This document shows, piece by piece, positions 51,961 through 59,645 of a stretch of 64,000 bases of DNA. Position 1 is the stretch's first letter; each line of letters begins with the position of its first letter. Where the stretch lies: NCBI RefSeq assembly GCF_019266065.1, contig NZ_LPNR01000113.1:1-64000 (forward strand), given 5' to 3'. Under the pieces are notes generated by a model that saw nothing but the letters and a program-made list of their open reading frames with translations, had not been told where the DNA came from and did not search any database. The position numbers and the translations under genes are program-made. Source of the stretch: Nocardia sp. MH4. GTDB taxonomy: Bacteria > Actinomycetota > Actinomycetes > Mycobacteriales > Mycobacteriaceae.

Positions 51961-52758
51961 ATGCGATTCGGGATCGTGCTGACGCCCCGGTCCGGGGCCC
52001 AGTGGACGCGCGCGGTGGTCGACGCCGAGCAGCGGGGCTATGCCACCGTCCTGCTGCCGGACACGCTCTCCACCCCCTCACCACTGCCCCCGCTGGCCGC
52101 TGCGGCCGCGGTGACGACGCAGCTGCGACTGCGGCCCAACGTCCTCGCGGCGCCCTTGCGCACCATCGGAGCGACCGTGCGGGAAGTCACCGCGCTACAA
52201 CTGCTTTCGGACGGCCGATTCGAGCTGGGCCTCGGCACCGGCCGCCCCGACGCCCGCGGCGAGGCCGAAAGGCTCGGCATGCCCTGGGGTTCGGCGAGCG
52301 AACGACGACGGCATCTGATCGACACCGCGACCGCGATACGGGCGCAGGTCGACCCGGCCCCGCCGCTCGTGATCGCCGCGAACGGCCCGCGCATGCTCGC
52401 CACCGCGGCCGCTCACGCCGACCGGATCCTGCTGGCCGCCGCCCCGGATGCCACCGAGGACGAACTGGCCGACATGGTCGCCGCGATCGCCGAACACACC
52501 GACCGCGACGTGCGGTGCACCCTCCAATTGGTCGGTGTCGGTGAGCGATTGCCGCACTGGCTCAGCGCCCGCCTCGGCCACACCGCGGACAAGCTCCGCG
52601 ACGCGGGCGCCGCCGGACTTCTCCCCAGCGATCCCCAGGCGGCTGTGGACATCCTCGAATCCCGCAGCGCGCGCTACGGAATCGACGAACTGATCGTCCC
52701 CGGCGAACTGACCGAGGCGTTCGCGCCGATCCTCGACCTCGCGCTCGGGCGTCAGTAG
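51961..52758 (+). CDS. LLM-class (luciferase-like) F420-/flavin-dependent oxidoreductase
   Basis: The protein is 265 aa with the TIM-barrel of the bacterial luciferase family: FGIVLTPRSG, VTALQLLSDGRFELGLGTGRPDARGEAERLG and PPLVIAANGPRMLATAAAHADRIL. It is shorter than the usual 290-340 aa. The cofactor is more often F420 in actinobacteria; the substrate is unknown. AGGAG lies upstream of the ATG. The end overlaps by seven bases a leftward fragment. Confidence 0.88.
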   Translation: MRFGIVLTPRSGAQWTRAVVDAEQRGYATVLLPDTLSTPSPLPPLAAAAAVTTQLRLRPNVLAAPLRTIGATVREVTALQLLSDGRFELGLGTGRPDARGEAERLGMPWGSASERRRHLIDTATAIRAQVDPAPPLVIAANGPRMLATAAAHADRILLAAAPDATEDELADMVAAIAEHTDRDVRCTLQLVGVGERLPHWLSARLGHTADKLRDAGAAGLLPSDPQAAVDILESRSARYGIDELIVPGELTEAFAPILDLALGRQ

Positions 52759-52958
52759 ATGGCGCTCCAGTAGGCCTCGACGACGAGACCGACGATGTAG
52801 CGCGGATTCTGCGGATCGTCGGTCACCGTGACGGTCGCCTTGGACAGGTCGAGCTTCATGCCGTCGCCGTTCAGGTACTGCTGGCTGTTGGCGGTGTAGG
52901 TGAAGAAGGGCGCCTCGAACGGCTGGGCGCGCAGCGTCGGCGCCGCGGCGCGCAGCAC
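52752..52958 (-). pseudogene. C-terminal gene fragment of unknown family, possibly frameshifted
   Basis: The frame has strong coding character (nearly all codons end in G or C) and a structured composition: APFFTYTANSQQYLNGDG, TVTVTDDPQNPRYIVGLVVEAYWS. Only 68 aa run from the GTG at 52958. Ten codons further upstream a stop interrupts the frame. The adjacent frame 53106-52980 carries MVTDTARTV and FVDVFGWVKARGAAVIV, suggesting an N-terminal half joined by a frameshift. It is either a broken gene or a short intact one. I do not recognise the family. Confidence 0.4.
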
Positions 52959-53149
52959 CCGGCTCGCGTCGGCGCGCTCGCACGATCACTGCGGCGCCAC
53001 GCGCCTTTACCCACCCGAACACATCGACGAACCTAGCAATCGGCCCGAGCGAAAGATCGCGGCGCCCAGCCGGATTCGATACCGTGCGCGCGGTGTCGGT
53101 GACCACTGCTAGCTTCGGCGGACATCACCGGGCGGAAAAGGAGTTCTCC

Positions 53150-53614
53150 ATGGGGGTGATCATGTCGTTCACCAGGGTGAGTGCCGTGGAGCTGGAGCGG
53201 CTGGCCACGACGACCGAGTGGCCGGACGATTTTCTCGACGGCCTGCGGGTCCAGGACGGCGGACCGAGCGGCTACCTCGACAAGGCGTGGGCCGGCTTGG
53301 AATACCTGCTGGCCCAGGCGAATATCGGGATCGATCTGATCGAGACCGGCCGTCCGCTGGCCGATGACAACTATTTCGCCTGGCACCCGGACGACGTGTC
53401 CGCCACGGCGAAGGTCCTCGGCCGCTACCCGTTCGACGAGCTGGCCCTGTTCTTCGATCCTGCGGCGATGGACGCGGCGGAGGTGTACCCGAACATCTGG
53501 GTCCGCGACGGCGAGAGCGGACTGCACTACCTGCGCCACCACTACGACGGCCTCGAGCACGTGTTCCGATACGCCGCCGAGCGCGGGTCCGGCTTCCTCC
53601 AGCATTTCGGCTGA
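53150..53614 (+). CDS. DUF1877-family protein
   Basis: The protein is 154 aa. The family pattern is MSFTRVSAVELERL at the start, GYLDKAWAGLEYLLAQ, PLADDNYFAWHPDDV, and the C-terminal YLRHHYDGLEHVFRYAAERG. Relatives such as YfbM are of unknown function and sometimes found near polymorphic-toxin loci, but no toxin gene is adjacent. The ATG at 53150 has AAGGAG seven bases upstream; a second ATG lies four codons later. Confidence 0.82.
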   Translation: MGVIMSFTRVSAVELERLATTTEWPDDFLDGLRVQDGGPSGYLDKAWAGLEYLLAQANIGIDLIETGRPLADDNYFAWHPDDVSATAKVLGRYPFDELALFFDPAAMDAAEVYPNIWVRDGESGLHYLRHHYDGLEHVFRYAAERGSGFLQHFG

Positions 53615-53625
53615 CCGATCGAACG

Positions 53626-53663
53626 ACGAAGCCCGCCCCTGGAAATCCAGGAGCGGGCTTCGT
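53626..53663. terminator. bidirectional terminator between the DUF1877 gene and clpC
   Basis: ACGAAGCCCGCCCCTGGA pairs with TCCAGGAGCGGGCTTCGT (17 of 18 positions) around a two-base AA centre. It is followed by TCGGTT on the + strand and preceded by TCGTTC on the other. Confidence 0.9.
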
Positions 53664-53676
53664 TCGGTTCAGCTGG

Positions 53677-56244
53677 TTACTCGCCGGAGGCGGCGGCCTC
53701 GGGCGCGGTGCCCTCGGCAGCGCCGGTCAGGACGACCTCGGGCTTGTCGTCGCCCGCGGGAGCCTTGGTCAGCTTCGCCTTGCCGGCGAAGGTGAACTTG
53801 GCGTCCTCGCCCTGGCCCTCGCCGTTCCAGCCCTCGACGTCGACCACGATGGTCTGGCCCGCGCCGATCTCGCCGAAGAGGATCTTCTCCGACAGCTGGT
53901 CCTCGATCTCGCGCTGGATCGTGCGACGCAGCGGACGCGCACCCAGGACCGGGTCGAAACCGCGCTTGGCGAGCAGGCTCTTGGCCTGGTCGGTCAGCTC
54001 GATCGCCATGTCCTTGTTCTTCAGCTGCTTGGCGACGCGGTTGATCATCAGGTCCACCATCATCACGATCTGCTCGCTGGTGAGCTGGTGGAACACGATC
54101 ACGTCGTCGATGCGGTTGAGGAACTCGGGGCGGAAGTGCTTCTTCAGCTCGTCGTTGACCTTGAGCTTCATCCGCTCGTAGTTCGACCCCTCGGCGTTGG
54201 ACTGGGTGAAGCCCAGGCCGACGGCCTTGGAGATGTCGGAGGTGCCCAGGTTCGAGGTGAAGATCAGCACGGTGTTCTTGAAGTCGACCGTACGACCCTG
54301 ACCGTCGGTGAGACGGCCGTCCTCGAGCACCTGCAGGAGGGTGTTGTAGATCTCCTGGTGCGCCTTTTCGATCTCGTCGAACAGAACCACGGAGAACGGC
54401 TTGCGGCGCACCTTCTCGGTGAGCTGGCCGCCCTCTTCGTAGCCCACGTACCCGGGAGGGGCACCGAAGAGCCGCGACGCGGTGAAGCGGTCGTGGAACT
54501 CGCCCATGTCGATCTGGATGAGCGCGTCGTCGTCGCCGAACAGGAAGTTCGCCAGCGCCTTGGACAGCTCGGTCTTACCGACACCGGACGGACCGGCGAA
54601 GATGAACGAGCCCGAGGGGCGCTTCGGATCCTTCAGGCCGGCGCGAGTGCGGCGGATCGCCTTGGAGACGGCCTTGACGGCATCCTCCTGGCCGATGATC
54701 CGCTTGTGCAGCTCGTCCTCCATGCGGAGCAGACGGGTGGTCTCCTCCTCGGTGAGCTTGAAGACGGGGATGCCGGTCCAGTTGGCCAGCACCTCCGCGA
54801 TCTGCTCGTCGTCGACCTCGGCCACGACGTCCAGATCACCGGAACGCCACTGCTTCTCGCGCTCGGCGCGCTTGGCGACGAGCTGCTTCTCCTTGTCCCG
54901 CAGGCGCGCGGCCTTCTCGAAGTCCTGCGCGTCGATCGCGCTCTCCTTCTCGCGGCGGGCATCGGCGATCTTGTCGTCGAACTCGCGCAGGTCCGGCGGC
55001 GCGGTCATCCGGCGGATGCGCATGCGCGCGCCCGCCTCGTCGATGAGGTCGATCGCCTTGTCCGGCAGGAACCGGTCGTTGATGTAGCGATCGGCCAGCG
55101 TCGCGGCGGCGACCAGGGCACCGTCGGTGATGGACACCCGGTGGTGCGCCTCGTAGCGGTCGCGCAGACCCTTGAGGATGTTGATGGTGTGCTCGACGGT
55201 CGGCTCGCCGACCTGCACCGGCTGGAAGCGGCGTTCCAGGGCGGCGTCCTTCTCGATGTACTTGCGGTACTCGTCGAGAGTGGTCGCGCCGATGGTCTGC
55301 AGCTCGCCACGGGCCAGCTTCGGCTTCAGGATCGAGGCCGCGTCGATGGCGCCTTCGGCAGCACCCGCACCGACGAGCGTGTGCAGCTCGTCGATGAACA
55401 GGATGATGTCGCCGCGGGTGTTGATCTCCTTGAGCACCTTCTTCAGGCGCTCTTCGAAGTCACCGCGGTAGCGGCTGCCCGCGACCAGGGAACCCAGGTC
55501 GAGGGTGTAGAGCTGCTTGTCCTTGAGGGTCTCGGGGACCTCACCGTTGACGATGGCCTGCGCCAGGCCCTCGACGACCGCGGTCTTACCGACACCGGGC
55601 TCACCGATCAGGACCGGGTTGTTCTTGGTGCGGCGGCTCAGCACCTGCATGACGCGCTCGATTTCCTTCGAGCGGCCGATGACGGGATCGAGCTTGCCCT
55701 CGAGCGCGGCCTGAGTGAGGTTGCGGCCGAACTGGTCGAGCACCAGCGAAGTGGACGGAGTGCCCGCCTCACCACGCGAGCCGGAACCCTCGACGGGCTC
55801 CTTGCCCTGGTACCCGGACAGCAGCTGGATGACCTGCTGACGGACGCGGTTCAGGTCGGCACCGAGCTTGACCAGAACCTGGGCGGCGACGCCCTCGCCC
55901 TCGCGGATGAGACCGAGCAGGATGTGCTCGGTACCGATGTAGTTGTGGCCGAGCTGCAGCGCCTCGCGCAGGCTCAGCTCCAGCACCTTCTTGGCACGCG
56001 GGGTGAAGGGGATGTGACCGGACGGCGCCTGCTGGCCCTGACCGATGATCTCCTCGACCTGGCTGCGCACACCCTCCAGCGAGATGCCAAGGGACTCCAG
56101 CGACTTCGCCGCCACGCCCTCGCCCTCGTGGATCAACCCAAGCAGGATGTGCTCGGTGCCGATGTAGTTGTGGTTGAGCATCCGGGCCTCTTCTTGGGCC
56201 AGGACAACGACACGCCTCGCGCGGTCGGTGAACCTCTCGAACAT
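53677..56244 (-). CDS. clpC1: ClpC, AAA+ unfoldase of the Clp protease
   Basis: The protein is 855 aa from the ATG at 56244 (MFERFTDRARRVVVLAQEEA), the mycobacterial ClpC1 start, with GGGAG upstream; an extra nine codons are possible. It has two Clp_N repeats (about 5-140, each with HNYIGTEHILLGLI), AAA1 Walker A GEPGVGKTAVVEGL and Walker B IILFIDELH, a UVR-type middle segment (about 420-460), and AAA2 Walker A AGPSGVGKTELSKAL and Walker B VLFDEIEKAH. A ClpP-loop-type LGFTQ lies near residue 680. It feeds substrates to ClpP1P2. The 280-base region upstream holds no other gene. Confidence 0.97.
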   Translation of the reverse strand: MFERFTDRARRVVVLAQEEARMLNHNYIGTEHILLGLIHEGEGVAAKSLESLGISLEGVRSQVEEIIGQGQQAPSGHIPFTPRAKKVLELSLREALQLGHNYIGTEHILLGLIREGEGVAAQVLVKLGADLNRVRQQVIQLLSGYQGKEPVEGSGSRGEAGTPSTSLVLDQFGRNLTQAALEGKLDPVIGRSKEIERVMQVLSRRTKNNPVLIGEPGVGKTAVVEGLAQAIVNGEVPETLKDKQLYTLDLGSLVAGSRYRGDFEERLKKVLKEINTRGDIILFIDELHTLVGAGAAEGAIDAASILKPKLARGELQTIGATTLDEYRKYIEKDAALERRFQPVQVGEPTVEHTINILKGLRDRYEAHHRVSITDGALVAAATLADRYINDRFLPDKAIDLIDEAGARMRIRRMTAPPDLREFDDKIADARREKESAIDAQDFEKAARLRDKEKQLVAKRAEREKQWRSGDLDVVAEVDDEQIAEVLANWTGIPVFKLTEEETTRLLRMEDELHKRIIGQEDAVKAVSKAIRRTRAGLKDPKRPSGSFIFAGPSGVGKTELSKALANFLFGDDDALIQIDMGEFHDRFTASRLFGAPPGYVGYEEGGQLTEKVRRKPFSVVLFDEIEKAHQEIYNTLLQVLEDGRLTDGQGRTVDFKNTVLIFTSNLGTSDISKAVGLGFTQSNAEGSNYERMKLKVNDELKKHFRPEFLNRIDDVIVFHQLTSEQIVMMVDLMINRVAKQLKNKDMAIELTDQAKSLLAKRGFDPVLGARPLRRTIQREIEDQLSEKILFGEIGAGQTIVVDVEGWNGEGQGEDAKFTFAGKAKLTKAPAGDDKPEVVLTGAAEGTAPEAAASGE

Positions 56245-56524
56245 CGCTCCCTCACTCTCCTGCTCCGACATTCTGGCAACAGACGCCGCAGTGTGCTCGG
56301 TACAACCTAGGGCGTCGGACCGACAACTGTCGCCGTCAGCCTGCCATGAAGCCCGGGGGTTGCGGCCCCCGCCTCCACTCTAGTTGGCAGGGGATTCCGC
56401 CGCCGCCGGTCCACCCTATTGATGACCGGCGGCAACATGGTCATTCACTCATAACGCGCACGTCGCGGCATTCGTTTCCCTCAGAGTTTTGCCTACAGCG
56501 AAATATGTCGCCGGGGTGACGGCC

Positions 56525-57463
56525 TCAGCCGGTGAAGGGGGGCACGAACTCGCACGGGACCGGGGCCTGACGGGCCGGATCCAGGGCGTTGAGGACGTGA
56601 CCGGCCGCGCGGGGGCTGCCGGCGATGGCCATGTGTTCGGAGTAGTCCTGGGCGCAGCCGTCCTGGACGACCACCGACGTGGCGTTCGGACCCGGCACGA
56701 GACCGGAGGTGTGCGGCACGACCAGCTCGTCGAGCGCGGAGACGATATTGGTGTAGGTGACCTGCGGGCTGTACACCCCGTCGGCGTTGAGGGCGACCAT
56801 GAACTCGTCGCCGGTGAGCATCTGCCCGCAGGCCTGGCACAGCGAGGTGGCGACCGCGTCGAAGGCGGGACCGGCGCCCAGCGCGCGGCTGTAGGCCGCG
56901 ATATCGCCCGCGCCGAGCGCGTTGGTGCCGAGCCAGGGTGGGGCGATGCCGACCAGCTTGTCGACCTTGGCGGCGCCGCCGAGACGCTTGATGTAGTAGT
57001 TGCCGACGATGTTGCCCTGCGAGTGGGCGACGAAGTCGACCCGCGCGGCGCCGGTGCGCGCGAGCACCCCGTCGACGAAGGCCGACACCTCGGCGGCGCT
57101 CTGCTCGATCGGACGCATCCCGCCGATCGCCGAGACCGGCCAGGGCAGCCCGTAGGCGCCGAAGGTGAACGAGTAGACGCAGTAGCCCTCGTTGGCCAGC
57201 AGCGGGGCGTACACGCCCCAATTCGTCTGTCCCCCACCGCCGGTGCCGTGCAGCAGCACCACCGGATTCGGATGCTCGGCCGAGAGGACGCACCCCGGAT
57301 CGTTCGCGCCGGGTAGCGATCCACCGGGCGTGGTGAGTTCCGGGGCGATCCCGGCGAAGAAGTTGTAGTCGACCGGGTACTCGGCGGCGGCGGTGCCCGC
57401 GTTCCCCCAGGCCAGCAGTGCGGCAGCGGCCAGTACCAGCAACGATCTCGAACTACGTCGCAT
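56525..57463 (-). CDS. secreted lipase/esterase (lipase class 2, EstA type)
   Basis: The protein is 312 aa from the ATG at 57463, which has AGGAG seven bases upstream; a GTG at 57478 lies before that site. The signal peptide is RRSSRSLLVLAAAALLAWG with cleavage after GTAAA. Catalytic features are VVLLHGTGGGGQTNWG (oxyanion), VDFVAHSQGNIVGNYYI (Ser) and EHMAIAGSP (His). There are six cysteines. It hydrolyses acyl esters outside the cell. Two KstR-like boxes overlap or precede the start, so a sterol-ester or lipid substrate connected with cholesterol use is a reasonable inference. Confidence 0.9.
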   Translation of the reverse strand: MRRSSRSLLVLAAAALLAWGNAGTAAAEYPVDYNFFAGIAPELTTPGGSLPGANDPGCVLSAEHPNPVVLLHGTGGGGQTNWGVYAPLLANEGYCVYSFTFGAYGLPWPVSAIGGMRPIEQSAAEVSAFVDGVLARTGAARVDFVAHSQGNIVGNYYIKRLGGAAKVDKLVGIAPPWLGTNALGAGDIAAYSRALGAGPAFDAVATSLCQACGQMLTGDEFMVALNADGVYSPQVTYTNIVSALDELVVPHTSGLVPGPNATSVVVQDGCAQDYSEHMAIAGSPRAAGHVLNALDPARQAPVPCEFVPPFTG

Positions 57464-57475
57464 GAAACGACTCCT

Positions 57476-57516
57476 CACTAGAACGTGTTCCGATCATCAT
57501 GGAACACGTTCTAGTG
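57476..57516. promoter_or_regulatory. pair of KstR-like boxes arranged as a perfect inverted repeat before the lipase
   Basis: CACTAGAACGTGTTCC and GGAACACGTTCTAGTG are exact reverse complements, separated by nine bases. The right box TGGAACACGTTCTA (57500-57513) fits the KstR consensus fully. The left box TAGAACGTGTTCCG (57479-57492) differs only at the last base. The spacing places the boxes two DNA turns apart. The element also could form a hairpin after the upstream DUF1772 gene. Confidence 0.75.
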
Positions 57517-57544
57517 ATCGCGTGGCCCTATTGGCAGATCGCCA

Positions 57545-58135
57545 TCAACGCTGGAACGGCGCGGGCGCGTAGCCACCGGCCATCGGCGCGACCATCGCCT
57601 GCGCGACCGGCTGCCCGGCGGCCGGCGAACTCGTCTTCCCCTGCTGCACGCCCGCCGCGAACAGCGCGCCGCACAGCACCAGGAACGCCGCCGTGTGCAG
57701 CACCGCGCGCACGATGTTCCAGCGGACCCAGGCCGCCTCGAAATCGGCACGCACGACCGCGGTGTCGGCGATCGCCGACGGGTCGCCCGCCGCGGCGAGC
57801 GCGTCGTTGAGCGGCACGTTCAGCGCCGAGGTGACGGCGAAGGCGATCACGTTGAGCGCCAGGGCGACCCCGAGCCAGATCAGCGTGCTCCGGTGCTCCT
57901 TGCCGAGCGTCAGGGCCGCGGCCAGCGCCGTGAACCCGACCGTGCCGAGGAAGCCGAGCATGAACCACGGGTTGATGATCACGACGTTGATCTTCTGCAT
58001 GACGTCGATCAGCGTGCGATCGCCGGTCCGCGCCAGGGCCGGCATCACCGAGATCGCGTAGGCGTAGAACACGCCCGCGATCAGGCCGGTGCTGAGCAGC
58101 GCCAGAACCATGGCGGCCATCCGAAGTGCGAACAT
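57545..58135 (-). CDS. DUF1772-family membrane protein
   Basis: The protein is 196 aa with four membrane spans (about residues 5-28, 55-77, 83-104 and 138-160) and the DUF1772 pattern: GLIAGVFYAYAISVMPALART, INPWFMLGFLGTVGFTALAA, NVPLNDAL and WVRWNIVRAVLHTAAFL. Fungal relatives include anthrone oxygenases; the bacterial function is unknown. A Pro/Ala-rich tail follows. It is a single leftward gene ending 29 bases before the lipase operator. Confidence 0.85.
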   Translation of the reverse strand: MFALRMAAMVLALLSTGLIAGVFYAYAISVMPALARTGDRTLIDVMQKINVVIINPWFMLGFLGTVGFTALAAALTLGKEHRSTLIWLGVALALNVIAFAVTSALNVPLNDALAAAGDPSAIADTAVVRADFEAAWVRWNIVRAVLHTAAFLVLCGALFAAGVQQGKTSSPAAGQPVAQAMVAPMAGGYAPAPFQR

Positions 58136-58261
58136 GTGCTGTCTCCTGACTCGTGTTCCGGAGCTCGATCCGTGTGCTCCGGTGTTACGAGTAAGTCAAC
58201 AGTGTCACGCGGCTCGCCGACATGGTTCAGACGCTCACGCACCTGCGCGAGCGTCGCGACC

Positions 58262-58876
58262 TCACAGATCGTGGTCGGAGATCATCCCGCTCTGCATGGC
58301 CAGCGCCGCCAGCCGGGTGCGTTTCTGGTTCTGCGGCAGGTTCTCCACCCCGAATTTCGCGAACAGCGCGCGCAGATGGGTCTTGATCGCGTCGATGGAA
58401 AGGAACAATTCCTCGGCGATCTGCTGATTGGAGGCGGGCGTGGCGAAGCCGGTGCCGTGCTTGTACGGGCGGCACAGCGCGATCAGCACCGCGCGCTGGG
58501 TCTCGGTCAGCGAGCGCATGGTCGGAATGGAGCCGGACGCGGTGTGCGTCGCGTCGTCGACGACCCCGCCGAAATCGAAGAAATGCACCAGCGTGGTGCC
58601 GACCCGGATCCGGTCGCCCGGACTCAGCCTGCGCCGGCCGATCAGGCGCTCACCGTTGACGAAGGTGCCGTTGCGGGACAGACCGTCGTCGACGATGGTC
58701 CAGTGCGCGCCCAGGTATTCGACGGCGGCGTGCAGCCGGGAGACCTCGGCGTCCCAGCCGAGGACGAGGTCGGCCTGCACATTGCGGCCGATGGTGAACC
58801 GCTGCTGCTCGGGCTCGAGCGCCAGCTCGTGCTGCCGCCCGGTGTCATCGGTATACCGTAGAAAAGAACTAGACAT
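58262..58876 (-). CDS. FHA domain-HTH fusion protein
   Basis: The protein is 204 aa. The N-terminal FHA domain (about residues 22-98) has FTIGRNVQADLVL, EVSRLHAAVEY (the phosphothreonine-binding Ser/Arg/His region), LSRNGTFVNG and RLSPGDRIRVG. The C-terminal part (about 120-190) is a LuxR/GerE-like helix-turn-helix: LTETQRAVLIALCRPY, ASNQQIAEELFLSIDAIKTHLRALFAKFGV. It may link Ser/Thr-kinase signalling to transcription directly. No kinase gene is in the window. The 290-base stretch to lsr2 has no gene I can support. Confidence 0.88.
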   Translation of the reverse strand: MSSSFLRYTDDTGRQHELALEPEQQRFTIGRNVQADLVLGWDAEVSRLHAAVEYLGAHWTIVDDGLSRNGTFVNGERLIGRRRLSPGDRIRVGTTLVHFFDFGGVVDDATHTASGSIPTMRSLTETQRAVLIALCRPYKHGTGFATPASNQQIAEELFLSIDAIKTHLRALFAKFGVENLPQNQKRTRLAALAMQSGMISDHDL

Positions 58877-59167
58877 GTCCCGCCTCTCCGCGATTCAGGC
58901 CGGACTCGTGCGCGTCGACAGAAACGTCGGCGGGCGGCGGTGACAGCGTCGCCAGTTCGCCCGTACCCGGTGAGTTACCCATGTACTCGCCGAATCGGGT
59001 CGGACCGTCGACCCTCGCCGACCTGAAAAACCTTGCGCACGAACATCAGTCTATCTCTCCAGGAGTCCCCGGGAGACCGCCGACGCATGTCCCGACCTGG
59101 GAGTACACCGCTGACAGCAGAGCGGTCCGGGATCGCCGCGTCAGCAACCCCGGACCGCCGTCGAAAT

Positions 59168-59530
59168 TCAGGCCTTGCCGACTTCCTTGTTGTACGCCTC
59201 GGTGATGTCGGCCGAGATGCGGCCGCGAGCGGAGACCTTGTGGCCCTTGCGACGGGCCCATTCACGAATTGCGGCGCTCTGTTCGCGGTCCATGGAAACG
59301 CGGCTCTTCCCCTGCGGTGCCGGCGCCCCTGCCGCCTTCACCCGGCGACGGCCACTCACGCGACGGGCGTTGGCGACCCACTCGTCCAAGCCTTCGCGCA
59401 GCCGCGCCGCGTTAGCCTCGGACAGATCGATCTCGTACGACACGCCATCGATAGCGAACTCGATGGTCTCGTCCGCGATGGACTCACCGTCGACATCGTC
59501 GATCAGGCTAACGGTGACCTTCTTTGCCAT
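59168..59530 (-). CDS. lsr2: Lsr2, H-NS-like nucleoid-associated protein
   Basis: The protein is 120 aa. The N-terminal oligomerisation domain begins MAKKVTVSLIDDVDGESIADETIEFA. The C-terminal DNA-binding domain has IREWARRKGHKVSARGRISADITEAY, where RGR is the minor-groove AT-rich-DNA motif. Lsr2 silences horizontally acquired, AT-rich genes and bridges DNA. The place between clpC and lysS matches Rv3597c. The Shine-Dalgarno sequence is GAGGACG. Confidence 0.97.
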   Translation of the reverse strand: MAKKVTVSLIDDVDGESIADETIEFAIDGVSYEIDLSEANAARLREGLDEWVANARRVSGRRRVKAAGAPAPQGKSRVSMDREQSAAIREWARRKGHKVSARGRISADITEAYNKEVGKA

Positions 59531-59645
59531 GAGATGAACGTCCTCTCGAAATCGTCAAGCCTGCCTCCAGGCCGAATACCCGAGGCAAGAATACCTCTAA
59601 TTACGAAAATTCCAACACGAGGTCTTCACCTCGCAAATCGACTGG

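Noticed and set aside
54088..56310. 740-codon + strand frame opposite clpC
   Set aside because: Shadow of ClpC; no motif and no ribosome-binding site.
57476..57516. The inverted repeat as a simple terminator of the DUF1772 gene
   Set aside because: There is no T tract and each arm separately fits a KstR box; a terminator role cannot be excluded but explains less.
58877..59167. Short open frames on both strands between the FHA gene and lsr2
   Set aside because: No Shine-Dalgarno sequence, no GC3 bias and no recognisable protein; treated as non-coding.
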